A DNA stretch of 64,000 nucleotides from an uncultured Porphyromonadaceae bacterium (GTDB lineage Bacteria > Bacteroidota > Bacteroidia > Bacteroidales > Muribaculaceae), in assembly GCA_947567425.1 (NCBI GenBank), contig CANOLV010000008.1, forward strand, positions 1-64,000, written 5' to 3'. The position numbers and the translations under genes were made by a program. This document shows positions 53,347-63,143 of the stretch, piece by piece; the stretch's first letter is position 1, and each line of letters starts with the position of its first letter. The notes below the pieces were generated by a model, which was given only the letters and a program-made list of their open reading frames with translations, did no database searches and had not been told where the DNA came from.

Positions 53347-54267
53347 CTACTTGTTGACCTGATATTTGTTTATTCCGTCACGCAGATAGTCCACCACTTG
53401 GCGGGCGGCCGCTATGCCGGCATTGATATTTGCCTCAGAGGTCTGGGCCCCCATCTTCTTGGGAGTAAAGAACACCCGGTCGCCGAATTCTTCCTTAAGG
53501 GCATCGGCATTTTCGGGCTTAACGTCGGCCATATATTTAATGTCGGGACGTTCACGAAGCGCACGTGCCAGACCATCCTCGTCGATCACCTCCTTACGGG
53601 CGGTGTTGATAAGCACAGCCTTCAACGGCATGTTGGTTATATAATAATATCCTATGCTCTTGCGTGTCTCCGGAGTAGCGGGGATATGTATCGACACCAC
53701 GTCGTTGCCGGAATATAAATCGTCGACCGAATGAACGGGCTTAACTCCGTCGTTGGTCATCACTTCGTCGGGACAATAGGGATCAAAAGCCGACACATTC
53801 ATGCCGAAACCGTTGGCTATGCGGGCCACGTTGCGTCCGACCTGTCCGTAGGCCTGAAGTCCCAGACGCTTGCCCTTAAGCTCCGAGCCGGAGGTGCCGT
53901 TGTAGGAGTTACGCACAGCCATAACGGCCATTCCGAACACCAGTTCGGCCACCGCATTGGAGTTCTGACCGGGAGTGTTCTCAACTACCACGCCATGAGC
54001 CGTGGCCGAGGCCAGATCGACATTGTCATATCCCGCTCCTGCACGTACCACCACCTTAAGATTCCTGGCTGCGTCGAGAACCTCGCCGTCCACCACGTCG
54101 CTGCGTATGATCAGGCCGTCGGCATTGGCCACAGCCGTCAAAAGTTCCTGTTTGGAGCCATACTTTTCAAGGAGCTCAAGCTCGTAGCCTGCATCTTCGA
54201 CCACTTTTCTTATACCGTCCACAGCCACCGGCGCAAACGGCTTTTCTGTCGCTACTAAAACTTTCAT
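53347..54267 (-). CDS. serA: D-3-phosphoglycerate dehydrogenase, short lysine type
   Basis: A 306-residue NAD-dependent dehydrogenase, first step of serine synthesis. It lacks the C-terminal regulatory domains of longer SerA, so it should not have the ACT-type serine control. The Rossmann motif is AYGQVGRNVA (first Gly replaced by Ala), the conserved Arg is in NTARKEV, and the usual catalytic His (TPHIG) is replaced by Lys (TPKKMG, Lys270/271). Lys-type enzymes are known in Bacteroides and Entamoeba. Directly downstream of serC, 14 nt apart. Confidence 0.93.
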   Translation of the reverse strand: MKVLVATEKPFAPVAVDGIRKVVEDAGYELELLEKYGSKQELLTAVANADGLIIRSDVVDGEVLDAARNLKVVVRAGAGYDNVDLASATAHGVVVENTPGQNSNAVAELVFGMAVMAVRNSYNGTSGSELKGKRLGLQAYGQVGRNVARIANGFGMNVSAFDPYCPDEVMTNDGVKPVHSVDDLYSGNDVVSIHIPATPETRKSIGYYYITNMPLKAVLINTARKEVIDEDGLARALRERPDIKYMADVKPENADALKEEFGDRVFFTPKKMGAQTSEANINAGIAAARQVVDYLRDGINKYQVNK

Positions 54268-54281
54268 CTCGCACGTAAAGA

Positions 54282-55349
54282 TTAGTGTTTCTTCTCAAAT
54301 TCCTTCATTGCATCCACAAGCACCTTCACGCTTTCGATGGGAAGAGCATTGTAGAGCGAAGCGCGGAAGCCGCCCACCGAACGATGGCCCTTGATTCCGA
54401 CAATGCCCTTTGTCGACGCAAAGTCGATGAACTCCTTGTCGAGTCCGTCATACTCCGGCTTCATCACGAAGCATACGTTCATTATAGAGCGGTCCTCGGG
54501 CTCAACCGTACCCACAAACATCTTGCTCGAATCGATAGCCTCATAAAGCATCTCTGCCTTGGCAAGGTCGCGTCGCTCCATCTCCTTGATGCCGCCAAGT
54601 TCCTTGTAGTACTTCAGAGTCTGAAGCGCACTGTAGATAGGGAGCACAGGGGGAGTATTGAACATCGAGCCTTTCTTTATATGTGTACGATAATCAAGCA
54701 TAGTCGGGATAGCACGGTCAACATTGCCCAGACATTCATCCTTAACGATCACGATGGTCACTCCGGCGGGAGCCAGATTCTTCTGGGCACCAGCATAGAT
54801 GACGTCATACTTCGACACATCCACCGGGCGCGAGAAGATGTCGCTCGACATGTCGGCCACCAGCGGCACATTGACCTGCGGATCGTGGCGGATTTCAGTA
54901 CCGTATATAGTATTGTTGGAGGTATAGTGGAAATAGTCCACATCGTCAGGAACCACAAAACCCTTCGGTATGTAGGTATAGTTCTTGTCCTTGCTTGATG
55001 CGAGTACCTCAACATCGCCGAACAGACGAGCCTCCTTGATGGCATTGGAAGCCCATGTGCCGGTGTCGATATAGGCCGCCTTTTTCTTCAACAGATTATA
55101 TGGTACCATGCAGAACTGCATCGAGGCTCCACCTCCGAGGAACAGAACAGAATAGCCTTCCGGCACTTCGAGCAATTCCTTTACCAATTGCTGAGCCTCC
55201 TCGATGACGGCTGTAAACTCCTTGCTGCGGTGAGACACTTCCAGAATAGAAAGACCGGTTCCCGCAAAGTTGATGATTGCATCCGCTGTATTCTTTATAG
55301 TGTATTCACTAAGAATGGATGGACCTGCATAGAAATTATGTTTCTTCAT
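54282..55349 (-). CDS. serC: Phosphoserine aminotransferase
   Basis: A 355-residue class V PLP enzyme that makes phosphoserine from 3-phosphohydroxypyruvate. It starts [14 protein letters not shown], has [34 protein letters not shown] and the PLP-lysine motif [14 protein letters not shown], and ends [20 protein letters not shown] 55349 is used; it is preceded by a clear -7 element TATATTTG at 55380-55387 (minus). It is the first gene of serC-serA. Length is normal. Confidence 0.97.
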   Translation of the reverse strand: MKKHNFYAGPSILSEYTIKNTADAIINFAGTGLSILEVSHRSKEFTAVIEEAQQLVKELLEVPEGYSVLFLGGGASMQFCMVPYNLLKKKAAYIDTGTWASNAIKEARLFGDVEVLASSKDKNYTYIPKGFVVPDDVDYFHYTSNNTIYGTEIRHDPQVNVPLVADMSSDIFSRPVDVSKYDVIYAGAQKNLAPAGVTIVIVKDECLGNVDRAIPTMLDYRTHIKKGSMFNTPPVLPIYSALQTLKYYKELGGIKEMERRDLAKAEMLYEAIDSSKMFVGTVEPEDRSIMNVCFVMKPEYDGLDKEFIDFASTKGIVGIKGHRSVGGFRASLYNALPIESVKVLVDAMKEFEKKH

Positions 55350-55773
55350 ACTGATGTTATTTTGGTTAGTCAGATAATGCAAATATAATGATTTTATATT
55401 ATGCTGCGCATTTTAATACGGAAAATTTGTCCTAAATAATGAAATTTTTCTTTAAACGGACTTCCGGGTCACGTCACTTGTAACACGTTTACAACACCCA
55501 CAAAAACATCCGCCACCCGGAAAAGCGCAATCCCGCAACCTACGGTTACAGATATTTGTAACACTTTTGTAATTTTAACAATTATATAATTAACTGATTT
55601 TAAAATATTTAAACACACAAACCGCAATCATAGACAAAATTGTTACAAAAATATTCGCAAAAATATTTGCACAGTTCGGGAATAATGCCTAAGTTTGCAT
55701 CGTAATCGTTTTGTAACACGATTGCAAAACCAACAACAATCATTAAAACAGACAAACTTAAAACTCATCAATC
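55350..55773. other. Divergent gap with repeated TTGTAACAC motifs
   Basis: The gap carries the serC -7 element (55380-55387, minus) and a good promoter for the sigma gene: TTTG 55666-55669, 20-nt spacer, TAAGTTTG 55690-55697. TTGTAACAC occurs at 55478-55486, 55556-55564 and 55711-55719, and the related TTGTTACAA at 55640-55648. Such repeats could be binding sites for an unknown regulator. No gene is seen. Confidence 0.55.
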
Positions 55774-56277
55774 ATGGCAACATCGAACTTCCAAAGCAAG
55801 CTTATCGACCTTCAGAAGAATCTTCTCAACTTCGCATATATCCTGACAGCTAACCGCGACGACGCTTACGACCTCCTTCAGGACACCACTCTCAAAGTGC
55901 TCGACAACGAAGACAAGTACGTTGAAAACACCAACTTCAAGGGATGGGTGTTCACCATCATGCGCAACATCTTCATCAACAACTACCGCAAAGTGGTGCG
56001 TTCAGCCACCGTCATCGACCAGACCGAGGACCTCTATCACCTCAATCTGCCGCAGGACTCCGGATTCGAGACTCCCGAAGGTTCTTTCGCCGCCAAGGAA
56101 ATCACCGAGGCCATCAACGCTTTCTCCGACGACTACCGCATCCCGTTCACCATGCATGTGGCAGGCTACAAATACAACGAGATCGCTGAAAAGATGAATC
56201 TCCCGCTCGGCACAGTGAAGAGCCGTATATTCTTTGCACGCCAGCGCCTGCAGCAGTCGCTCAAAGACTATAGGTAA
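55774..56277 (+). CDS. ECF-type RNA polymerase sigma factor
   Basis: A 167-residue sigma-70 family protein with sigma region 2 (residues about 15-85; LLQDTTLKVLDNEDKYVENTNFKGWVFTIMRN) and region 4 (about 105-165; YKYNEIAEKMNLPLGTVKSRIFFARQRLQ). It would direct RNA polymerase to a set of promoters; no anti-sigma gene is adjacent. It has its own promoter and sits behind TTGTAACAC repeats. Target genes unknown. Confidence 0.93.
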   Translation: MATSNFQSKLIDLQKNLLNFAYILTANRDDAYDLLQDTTLKVLDNEDKYVENTNFKGWVFTIMRNIFINNYRKVVRSATVIDQTEDLYHLNLPQDSGFETPEGSFAAKEITEAINAFSDDYRIPFTMHVAGYKYNEIAEKMNLPLGTVKSRIFFARQRLQQSLKDYR

Positions 56278-56346
56278 GATTCTCGCGGGAGCGGATTCGA
56301 TGCCGCCGACAAAGTTTTAATAGATTGTTTAACCGCAAAACCCATA

Positions 56347-56386
56347 CGACGGACAGCCGGGCCATACATTGCCCGACTGTCCGTCG
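56347..56386. terminator. Terminator between the sigma gene and smpB
   Basis: CGACGGACAGcCGGGC pairs with GCCCGaCTGTCCGTCG around an 8-nt loop, 70 nt after the sigma stop codon and 48 nt after the end of smpB on the other strand. Confidence 0.75.
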
Positions 56387-56433
56387 CTGTTTAGAGTACT
56401 TTCGATAATACGTCCTGGCGACCCACCAAGACA

Positions 56434-56892
56434 TCAATGTTTGAAGAGCCGGTCCATCTGGCGTTTGTCCTCACGCTCCTTGATAGACTGGCGCTTGTCG
56501 AATTCCTTCTTTCCCCGGCCCACGCCTATCACGAGCTTGGCAAGTCCGCGGTCGTTTATAAACAGACGAAGCGGCACTATGGTATATCCGGCCTCTTTGC
56601 CGGCCTTCTCTATACGCGCTATCTCCTTCTTGTTAAGAAGAAGCTTGCGGTCGCGACGCTCCGTATGGTTATTGTACGATCCATAGAAATACTCCGCGAT
56701 GTACATGTTCTTGACCCATACCTCTCCGTTCGTGACTATGCAGAACGTGTCGACGAGGCTCGCCTTACCGTTGCGTATAGACTTGATTTCGGTTCCCGTG
56801 AGCACAATGCCCGCCGTGAAAGTCTCGGATATGGCATAGTCAAACGTCGCTCTACGGTTTTTTATATTTATATCTTTATTGGTAGCAGCCAT
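56434..56892 (-). CDS. smpB: SsrA-binding protein
   Basis: A 152-residue RNA-binding protein that joins tmRNA in rescue of stalled ribosomes. Typical pieces: [46 protein letters not shown], and [16 protein letters not shown]-like [12 protein letters not shown], ending in the basic [14 protein letters not shown] tail. ATG 56892 is chosen. The next gene upstream is 8 nt away on the same strand. No tmRNA gene is in the window. Confidence 0.96.
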   Translation of the reverse strand: MAATNKDINIKNRRATFDYAISETFTAGIVLTGTEIKSIRNGKASLVDTFCIVTNGEVWVKNMYIAEYFYGSYNNHTERRDRKLLLNKKEIARIEKAGKEAGYTIVPLRLFINDRGLAKLVIGVGRGKKEFDKRQSIKEREDKRQMDRLFKH

Positions 56893-56900
56893 AATTTTTA

Positions 56901-57455
56901 TCAATTACCAGGTAGTAGTAGCTTAAACAAATATTCCAGCAAAAAGGGTGGCAGGAGTATAGCCAATCCGCAGAACAGAGTGAAGTGAGCCTCCTTGCCC
57001 TGCATCACATTCAGATAGCGGTGACCCATCCACATCACCAGAAGAACGAACACCGGCAGAAATTCCACCAACGACAGAGTCATGGGCAGACAGTTGCCGA
57101 TTATCGAGATCAGTGCAAGTATCGACAGGTTAAACAGTATGAACAGATTATACCGCTTCTCGTCGGGTTCGCCCTTTATCAACTGTCTGCCGAACACCGC
57201 AAACATGAACGATGCTATAAAATAGCTGATAAAGTAGCTGACGAACGCGATTACCGCACTCTCTATCATCACCGGAAGCGTCAGGTCTGTATCGTAAAAA
57301 TACTGGACAAACACACTGCACGACGCCACTCCGAGAAGCGGATAGAATCCTTCAGACGCAACCGATTTCGGTGTGAGCTTCGACAGTGCTATGTCATCCC
57401 ACCCTCTTCCGGGCGAAAGAATCAGCTGGATAAGATAACCTAAGTATTTTAACAT
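56901..57455 (-). CDS. Yip1-like membrane protein
   Basis: A 184-residue protein with five hydrophobic segments (about residues 38-55, 65-95, 108-128, 130-148, 160-180) and an N-terminal [12 protein letters not shown], which match Yip1-family (DUF1282-like) proteins. Function unknown; related proteins occur near envelope or trafficking genes. It is 8 nt before smpB and has a -7 element TACCTTTG at 57475-57482 (minus). Confidence 0.75.
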   Translation of the reverse strand: MLKYLGYLIQLILSPGRGWDDIALSKLTPKSVASEGFYPLLGVASCSVFVQYFYDTDLTLPVMIESAVIAFVSYFISYFIASFMFAVFGRQLIKGEPDEKRYNLFILFNLSILALISIIGNCLPMTLSLVEFLPVFVLLVMWMGHRYLNVMQGKEAHFTLFCGLAILLPPFLLEYLFKLLLPGN

Positions 57456-57559
57456 TTCTCGTATTTTACAAAGACAAAGGTAGCAATATCTCCGCAAAAT
57501 TCCGTAATTTTGCATTTATGAATTAACAGTTCGTCTAACAATTAATCAAATATACCGAT

Positions 57560-57985
57560 ATGTTAAAGACTATTTTGGCCATTTCCGGCAAGCCCGGACT
57601 ATTCAAGCTCGTGAGCCAGGGTAAAAACATGCTGATAGTTGAATCCCTCGCTAACGGAAAGCGCACCCCGGCCTATGCGCACGACAAAGTAATATCTCTC
57701 GGAGACATCGCCATATACACCATCGACGAAGATGTTCCTCTGGGAGAGGTGTTTGAAGCCATCAAGGCCAAGACCGACGCCAAAACCGTCGACCTTAAAG
57801 CATTCGCCGACGATGCCACCCTGCGTGCTTACTTCAAAGAGGTGCTTCCCGATTTCGACGAAGACCGCGTCTACACCAACGACATCAAGAAAGTATTCTC
57901 TTGGTACAACCTCCTTCTGGCCGCCGGAATCACAGAATTTGTAGATAAGGAGGCCGAAGAGCAGAAGGAAGAGACTGCAGAATAA
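57560..57985 (+). CDS. DUF5606-family protein
   Basis: A 141-residue conserved protein of Bacteroidota. Features are LAISGKPGLFKLVSQGKNMLIVES, AYAHDKVISLGDIAIYT, VPLGEVFEAI and an acidic C-terminus (EAEEQKEETAE). Function unknown; Lsm-like fold has been proposed for such N-terminal regions. A -7-like TAATTTTG lies at 57505-57512. A strong terminator follows. Confidence 0.88.
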   Translation: MLKTILAISGKPGLFKLVSQGKNMLIVESLANGKRTPAYAHDKVISLGDIAIYTIDEDVPLGEVFEAIKAKTDAKTVDLKAFADDATLRAYFKEVLPDFDEDRVYTNDIKKVFSWYNLLLAAGITEFVDKEAEEQKEETAE

Positions 57986-58008
57986 TCCGCTTTCACCTAT
58001 AAAATTAT

Positions 58009-58047
58009 AGCCGGGCATTGTCTGTTGAACAGCGACAATGCCCGGCT
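58009..58047. terminator. Bidirectional terminator between DUF5606 gene and lon
   Basis: AGCCGGGCATTGTC pairs with GACAATGCCCGGCT around an 11-nt loop, followed on the plus strand by ATTTTT. Confidence 0.85.
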
Positions 58048-58069
58048 GATTTTTCCTAAAGCCAAGGAA

Positions 58070-60499
58070 TCAAAGCTCCATCGGATTGTCCACTTTCTCC
58101 TGGAGAAGCGAAAAGTCGATCACTTCCATCACTGTCTCCACAAAATGGAATGTCAGGCCCTCTATATATATGCTGTCTATATCATCGATATCCTTGCGGT
58201 TGTCGGCCGACAACACTATATCCGTGATTCCGGCACGCTTGGCGGCAAGAATCTTCTCCTTGATCCCACCCACCGGAAGCACCTTCCCGCGGAGTGTGAT
58301 CTCACCGGTCATGGCCAGACGCGGACGCACTTTCCGCTGCGTGAACGCCGACACCATGGAAGTGGCCATGGTGATGCCGGCCGAAGGACCATCTTTCGGT
58401 ATAGCGCCCTCCGGCACATGCACATGCAGCTGGTATTTCTCAAACAGCGCATCGTCGATGCCAAGTTCAGCGGCATGGCTCTTTATATATTGCAGGGCTA
58501 TCGCGGCCGACTCCTTCATCACGTTTCCAAGATTGCCGGTCAGTGCAAGTTTCTCCCCCTTGCTTTTGGAAAGCGACGACTCGATATACAGAATCTCACC
58601 CCCCACCGCAGTCCAGGCAAGACCCGTTACCACGCCGGCAAATCTGTTGCCCTCATAACGATCCTTTGTATATTTCGCCACACCGAGCATATCCTTCAGA
58701 TGGTCAGGGGTGATCAACGCCGGGAATTCCGAACCCTGCACCTTGGCCAGAATGGCCTTACGCACAATGTTGGCAAGCTCTTTCTCAAGCTGACGCACGC
58801 CGCTTTCGGAAGTATAATTCTCCACTATGACGGATATGGCATCTTCCGACACGGCAAATTCATCGGCCGACAGATTGTTCTCAACAAATAACTTCGGCAT
58901 GATATGGCGCACGGCTATCTGCACCTTCTCCTCCAGAAGATAGCCCGACAGGTCGATTATCTCCATACGGTCCAGAAGAGGCTGAGAGAGAGTCGAAAGC
59001 GTATTGGCGGTGGCTATGAACAGGACTTTTGACAGGTCATAGTCAATGTCGATGTAATTGTCGTGGAAACGACAATTCTGCTCAGGATCAAGCACTTCAA
59101 GAAGAGCTGCCGACGGATCTCCTTTGAAGTCCGAGCCGATCTTGTCGACCTCATCGAGCAAAAGCACCGGATTGGAAGTTCCAGCACGCTTCACCGCATC
59201 GATGATGCGTCCAGGCATAGCGCCTATGTATGTGCGGCGGTGTCCGCGGATTTCAGCTTCATCGTGCAAACCTCCAAGCGACACACGCTGATACTTACGC
59301 CCGAGCGACTCGGCTATCGACCGGCCCAAAGAGGTCTTTCCCACTCCGGGAGGCCCCACCAGGCACAATATCGGCGACTTGCCGTCAGGATTGTTCATCA
59401 GGAGCGCTATCTGTTCGAGTATGCGCTGCTTCACTTTCTTCAGTCCGTAGTGCTCGGAATCAAGCACATTACGCGCAGCCTCAAAATCCATGTTCAAGTC
59501 GGAATAAGTCTGCCACGGAAGTTCAAGCAGCGTCTCCAGATAGGAATACTGCACGGAATATTCCGGACTCTGCGGGTTCAGACGACTCAGCTTGTCGACC
59601 TCCTTGGCAAATACCTTCCGGGCCGATTCCGTAAAATTGACCGACTCACCCCGCTTATGGAGTGCATCGACCTCATCCTGCTCGTCGCCATAAAGTTCGT
59701 TCTTTATAGCCTCCATCTGCCCTTGCAGGAAGGCTTGGCGCTGATTCTGTTCAAAATTTCTGCGTGCGTTTGACTGAATCTCCTCTGCCACCTTCATCAT
59801 CTGCTCCTGTTCGGTCAGCTGTTCGAGCAATCGGTTGGCACGTATTTTAAGATGGTTCTCCACCAGAAGCGACATCTTTATCTCCACCGGAAACGGCGAC
59901 TGCGTACAGATGAAGTTGACCAGATCAGCCGTTAGCGGGAAATTCTTGAGATTCAGAAGAAAGTCCTGTGCTATGTCCACATTTTCGGCCAACTTGGCTG
60001 TCAGGTCGCGTATGGCGGTGAGCACACCATGGAAGTTTTTGTCGTTCTTCCTCGGCTTAGTCTCCTTGACCGGCTCCACCGCGGCCGTCAGCGGATATCC
60101 CTCGCCGGTCGGTTCAGTCTCGGCAGGTCCGAGGATATGGACCTTTTCACGGGCGCGGACAATGGCCGTATGATTGCCGTCAGGCAAATCAAACACTTTA
60201 AGCACGTCGGCCACCACGCCGTAGTCGTAAAGCCGTCCGATAGAAGGATTGTCATCGTCGGCATCCAGCTGGCACACCACGCCTATCGGAGTCTGGCTGT
60301 CGGCGGCTTTCTGCGCAGTCAGCTGCGAATTGATGCGAACCAGCGAAATCGGGATGGTGGTACCGGGGAAGAGCACCAGATTGCGTGTCGGCAGTATCGG
60401 CAACGCCTCATAGTCGGGAGAAGAGGTTATACGGTTCGGTGTCAGGTCGATCTGGCCTAACGATATTATCTTATGGGTTTCTGTATTTGAATTGCTCAT
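58070..60499 (-). CDS. lon: ATP-dependent protease Lon
   Basis: An 809-residue AAA+ serine protease. The N-terminal substrate domain (about 1-300) precedes the ATPase with Walker A GPPGVGKTSLGRS and Walker B LLLDEVDKI, then the C-terminal protease domain with the Ser in PKDGPSAGITM and the Lys in LPVGGIKEKILAAKRAG. It degrades misfolded and some regulatory proteins in the cytoplasm. Length is usual for Bacteroidales. Single gene. Confidence 0.97.
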   Translation of the reverse strand: MSNSNTETHKIISLGQIDLTPNRITSSPDYEALPILPTRNLVLFPGTTIPISLVRINSQLTAQKAADSQTPIGVVCQLDADDDNPSIGRLYDYGVVADVLKVFDLPDGNHTAIVRAREKVHILGPAETEPTGEGYPLTAAVEPVKETKPRKNDKNFHGVLTAIRDLTAKLAENVDIAQDFLLNLKNFPLTADLVNFICTQSPFPVEIKMSLLVENHLKIRANRLLEQLTEQEQMMKVAEEIQSNARRNFEQNQRQAFLQGQMEAIKNELYGDEQDEVDALHKRGESVNFTESARKVFAKEVDKLSRLNPQSPEYSVQYSYLETLLELPWQTYSDLNMDFEAARNVLDSEHYGLKKVKQRILEQIALLMNNPDGKSPILCLVGPPGVGKTSLGRSIAESLGRKYQRVSLGGLHDEAEIRGHRRTYIGAMPGRIIDAVKRAGTSNPVLLLDEVDKIGSDFKGDPSAALLEVLDPEQNCRFHDNYIDIDYDLSKVLFIATANTLSTLSQPLLDRMEIIDLSGYLLEEKVQIAVRHIMPKLFVENNLSADEFAVSEDAISVIVENYTSESGVRQLEKELANIVRKAILAKVQGSEFPALITPDHLKDMLGVAKYTKDRYEGNRFAGVVTGLAWTAVGGEILYIESSLSKSKGEKLALTGNLGNVMKESAAIALQYIKSHAAELGIDDALFEKYQLHVHVPEGAIPKDGPSAGITMATSMVSAFTQRKVRPRLAMTGEITLRGKVLPVGGIKEKILAAKRAGITDIVLSADNRKDIDDIDSIYIEGLTFHFVETVMEVIDFSLLQEKVDNPMEL

Positions 60500-60566
60500 C
60501 TGTGGATATATTGTACATTCTATATATTACAAACCGTGTGCCAAACTCCTGCACTTTTCCCGGATG

Positions 60567-61880
60567 TCACTTAAATGCCATCAGATATTTCTTAAACGCC
60601 GGATACAGCGCCGACATTCTGGTCACATGCTTCTCGCCCGACAGGAATGCCGACAGTCTCTTCGGAACAGCAACATTGCCACCAATGACACTTTCCACCG
60701 TCTCCTTGAATTTGGCAGGATGGGCAGTCTCGAAAAATATACCGGTCTCACCCTGGCGCAGATGGTCAGACAGACCGCGGTATGCCACTGCACCGTGCGG
60801 ATCGAGCAGATAGCCCGAACGCTCATACTCCTCCTTGATGGTCCGCTTTATAGCATCATCGTCGTAGGCGCATCCGCTTATGTCGGCGCACACATCCTTA
60901 TGCACACCTCCGTATAAGTCGAGTATCCGAGCAAAATTCGACGGATCGCCCACATCCATGGCATTGGCCACTGTGGCCACCGATGCCCTGGGTGAATAGA
61001 CTCCGCTGTTAAGATATTGCAGCACGACGTCATTACGGTTGTTAGCGGCGATGAAGCGCTTTATCGGAAGCCCCATCCGTTTGGCTATAAGTCCGGAGCA
61101 CAAATTGCCGAAGTTGCCGCTCGGCACCGCCACCACCACATTCTTCATGTCGACATCTTCGCTCATCAGGCGTGCGTAGGCATGGTAGAAATAGAACATC
61201 TGCGGCAGAAAACGCGCCACATTTATCGAATTGGCAGATGTCAGAAACATCTTCGACGCAATTTCCTTGTCGGAGAACGCCGCCTTTACCATCGCCTGGC
61301 AATCATCAAATGTGCCGTCAATCTCTATGGCGCTGATATTATGGCCGAGCGTGGTGAACTGCGCCTCCTGTATCGGACTGACCTTACCTTTCGGATATAG
61401 GACATGCACCTGTACACCCGGCACATCAAGAAATCCGTTTGCCACGGCACTCCCCGTATCGCCGGAGGTAGCGGCCAGCACATGCACAGTGCCACCGTCG
61501 CCTCCGTCCGAACCGTTGAAATAAGCCAGCATCCTCGCCATAAACCTGGCGCCTACGTCCTTAAACGCAAGTGTCGGTCCATGGTAAAGCTCAAGCGAAT
61601 ACTTATTGTCGGCTACCTTGACAAGGGGTATTTCAAAGCTGAGAGCCTCGTTTATCAGATTTTTCAAAGCCACTGACTCCATGTCGTCGCCGAAAAGAGT
61701 GTTTGCAACCACGTATGCTATGTCCTGAAGCGACATCTCCCCTATATGACGGAAGAAAGCCGCGGGAATAGCAGGTATCCGCTCCGGCATATACAGTCCG
61801 CCGTCGGGAGCCAGTCCTTTGATTATGGCCTCCTTTAGAGAGACCATTTCCGATTTATGGTTAGTACTGTAGTATTTCAT
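60567..61880 (-). CDS. thrC: Threonine synthase
   Basis: A 437-residue PLP enzyme that converts phosphohomoserine to threonine. It begins MKYYSTNHKSEMVSLKEAI, has the PLP lysine in HGPTLAFKDVGARFMAR, and glycine loop SGDTGSAVANGF. The C-terminal AHPAKFKETVESVIG is also typical. It lies 18 nt after the ApgM-like gene and closes the thrA-apgM-thrC operon. Confidence 0.96.
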   Translation of the reverse strand: MKYYSTNHKSEMVSLKEAIIKGLAPDGGLYMPERIPAIPAAFFRHIGEMSLQDIAYVVANTLFGDDMESVALKNLINEALSFEIPLVKVADNKYSLELYHGPTLAFKDVGARFMARMLAYFNGSDGGDGGTVHVLAATSGDTGSAVANGFLDVPGVQVHVLYPKGKVSPIQEAQFTTLGHNISAIEIDGTFDDCQAMVKAAFSDKEIASKMFLTSANSINVARFLPQMFYFYHAYARLMSEDVDMKNVVVAVPSGNFGNLCSGLIAKRMGLPIKRFIAANNRNDVVLQYLNSGVYSPRASVATVANAMDVGDPSNFARILDLYGGVHKDVCADISGCAYDDDAIKRTIKEEYERSGYLLDPHGAVAYRGLSDHLRQGETGIFFETAHPAKFKETVESVIGGNVAVPKRLSAFLSGEKHVTRMSALYPAFKKYLMAFK

Positions 61881-61897
61881 CTGTCAAAATGTGTTTT

Positions 61898-63109
61898 TTA
61901 TGATTTCAGGAACTCCCTGATGAAAGTATCTCCTTCTATTAGGCCGTAACAACCTCCACGGGACGCATTTTCTGAAAATTCGGTCACTCCGTCGGCAGGC
62001 ATACCTTTGCGCCAGATGACGAACGGAACCGGATCGGCCGTATGGGTTCTTACGGCACATGGGGTCGGATGATCGGGCAACAGAGCCACCGATACTTCCT
62101 CGTCCATACCGTCGACGGCATCCATCAACGGACGTAGCACACGACTGTCGAGATTCTCTATCGTCCGAAGCTTAAGCCCGACATCGCCGTCATGTCCGGC
62201 CTCGTCGCTCGCCTCGACATGAAGAAACACAAAGTCCGCACCTTTACGCATAGCATCAAGGGCCGCCTCTACTTTGCCTTCGTAGTTTGTGTCATAAAGC
62301 CCCGTGGCACCCTCTACCTTTATAGGAGTCAGTCCGGCATACACGCCTATCCCGAAAATCAGGTCAACAGCCGAAATGACCACTCCCGACCTTACTGGAT
62401 ACATCTGCCCCATAGGCACCATCTTAGGCCTGTAGCCCGGCGACCACGGCCAGATAATGTTGGCCGGCGCCTTTCCCGCGGCCTCGCGCTTAAGGTTGAC
62501 CGGATGCGATGCCAGCACACTCTGCGAACCGAGAATCAGACTATTGATCAATGCCGCCGTAGCATCTGCCTCAGGCGACAGCGCCTTGACCATTTTGTCG
62601 GAGAATTCAGCTCCAGGTACATCATGCGGAGGAGTGCAGGCTATACGCTTGTCACCCCCCTTTATCAGCAACAGACATCGGTAGGACACTCCTGTATGGA
62701 AACGTACGCTGTCGCTCCCAAGTTCCCGGTTAAGTGTCTTGATTAGTTCGTCGGCCTCCTCGGTGGATATATGACCGCCTGAATGGTTCTTTATTCTACC
62801 ATCCTCGACAGTAATCAGATTGCATCTCATGGCCATCCAGCCTTCAGGCACATCGACCCCCATGCTGGCGGCCTCAAGTACTCCCCGGCCTTCATAGACT
62901 TCCGGCACATCATAGCCTAAAACGGCCATATTGGCCACCTCACTGCCCGGATGCATCCCGTCGGCCACGGTTTTGAACAGGCCCGAACGTCCCTCCCTGG
63001 CCAACCGGTCCATGACGGGAGTCTCCGCCGCTTCGAGCGGAGTCCGTCCACCTAGCGAGTCAACCGGTTCGTCGGCCATTCCGTCGCCTAATACTATTAT
63101 ATATTTCAT
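61898..63109 (-). CDS. ApgM-like protein, probable homoserine kinase
   Basis: A 403-residue member of the alkaline-phosphatase-like archaeal phosphoglycerate mutase family. Metal-binding parts: VLGDGMADEP with the Asp, VAVLPDHPTPCAVRTH and FLHVEASDEAGHDG. By fold it is a phosphoglycerate mutase, but its place between thrA and thrC, with no thrB, and earlier genetic evidence in Bacteroides support a homoserine kinase role, supplying phosphohomoserine to ThrC. Start at ATG 63109 with GGAA 6 nt upstream. The start lies 34 nt after the end of thrA. Confidence 0.88.
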   Translation of the reverse strand: MKYIIVLGDGMADEPVDSLGGRTPLEAAETPVMDRLAREGRSGLFKTVADGMHPGSEVANMAVLGYDVPEVYEGRGVLEAASMGVDVPEGWMAMRCNLITVEDGRIKNHSGGHISTEEADELIKTLNRELGSDSVRFHTGVSYRCLLLIKGGDKRIACTPPHDVPGAEFSDKMVKALSPEADATAALINSLILGSQSVLASHPVNLKREAAGKAPANIIWPWSPGYRPKMVPMGQMYPVRSGVVISAVDLIFGIGVYAGLTPIKVEGATGLYDTNYEGKVEAALDAMRKGADFVFLHVEASDEAGHDGDVGLKLRTIENLDSRVLRPLMDAVDGMDEEVSVALLPDHPTPCAVRTHTADPVPFVIWRKGMPADGVTEFSENASRGGCYGLIEGDTFIREFLKS

Positions 63110-63143
63110 GTTTCGTTCCAATAAAGATAAAGACGTTTGATAT

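Noticed and set aside
54285-54998. A 237-codon plus-strand frame opposite serC
   Set aside because: It is antisense to serC, without a plausible domain, promoter or spacing.
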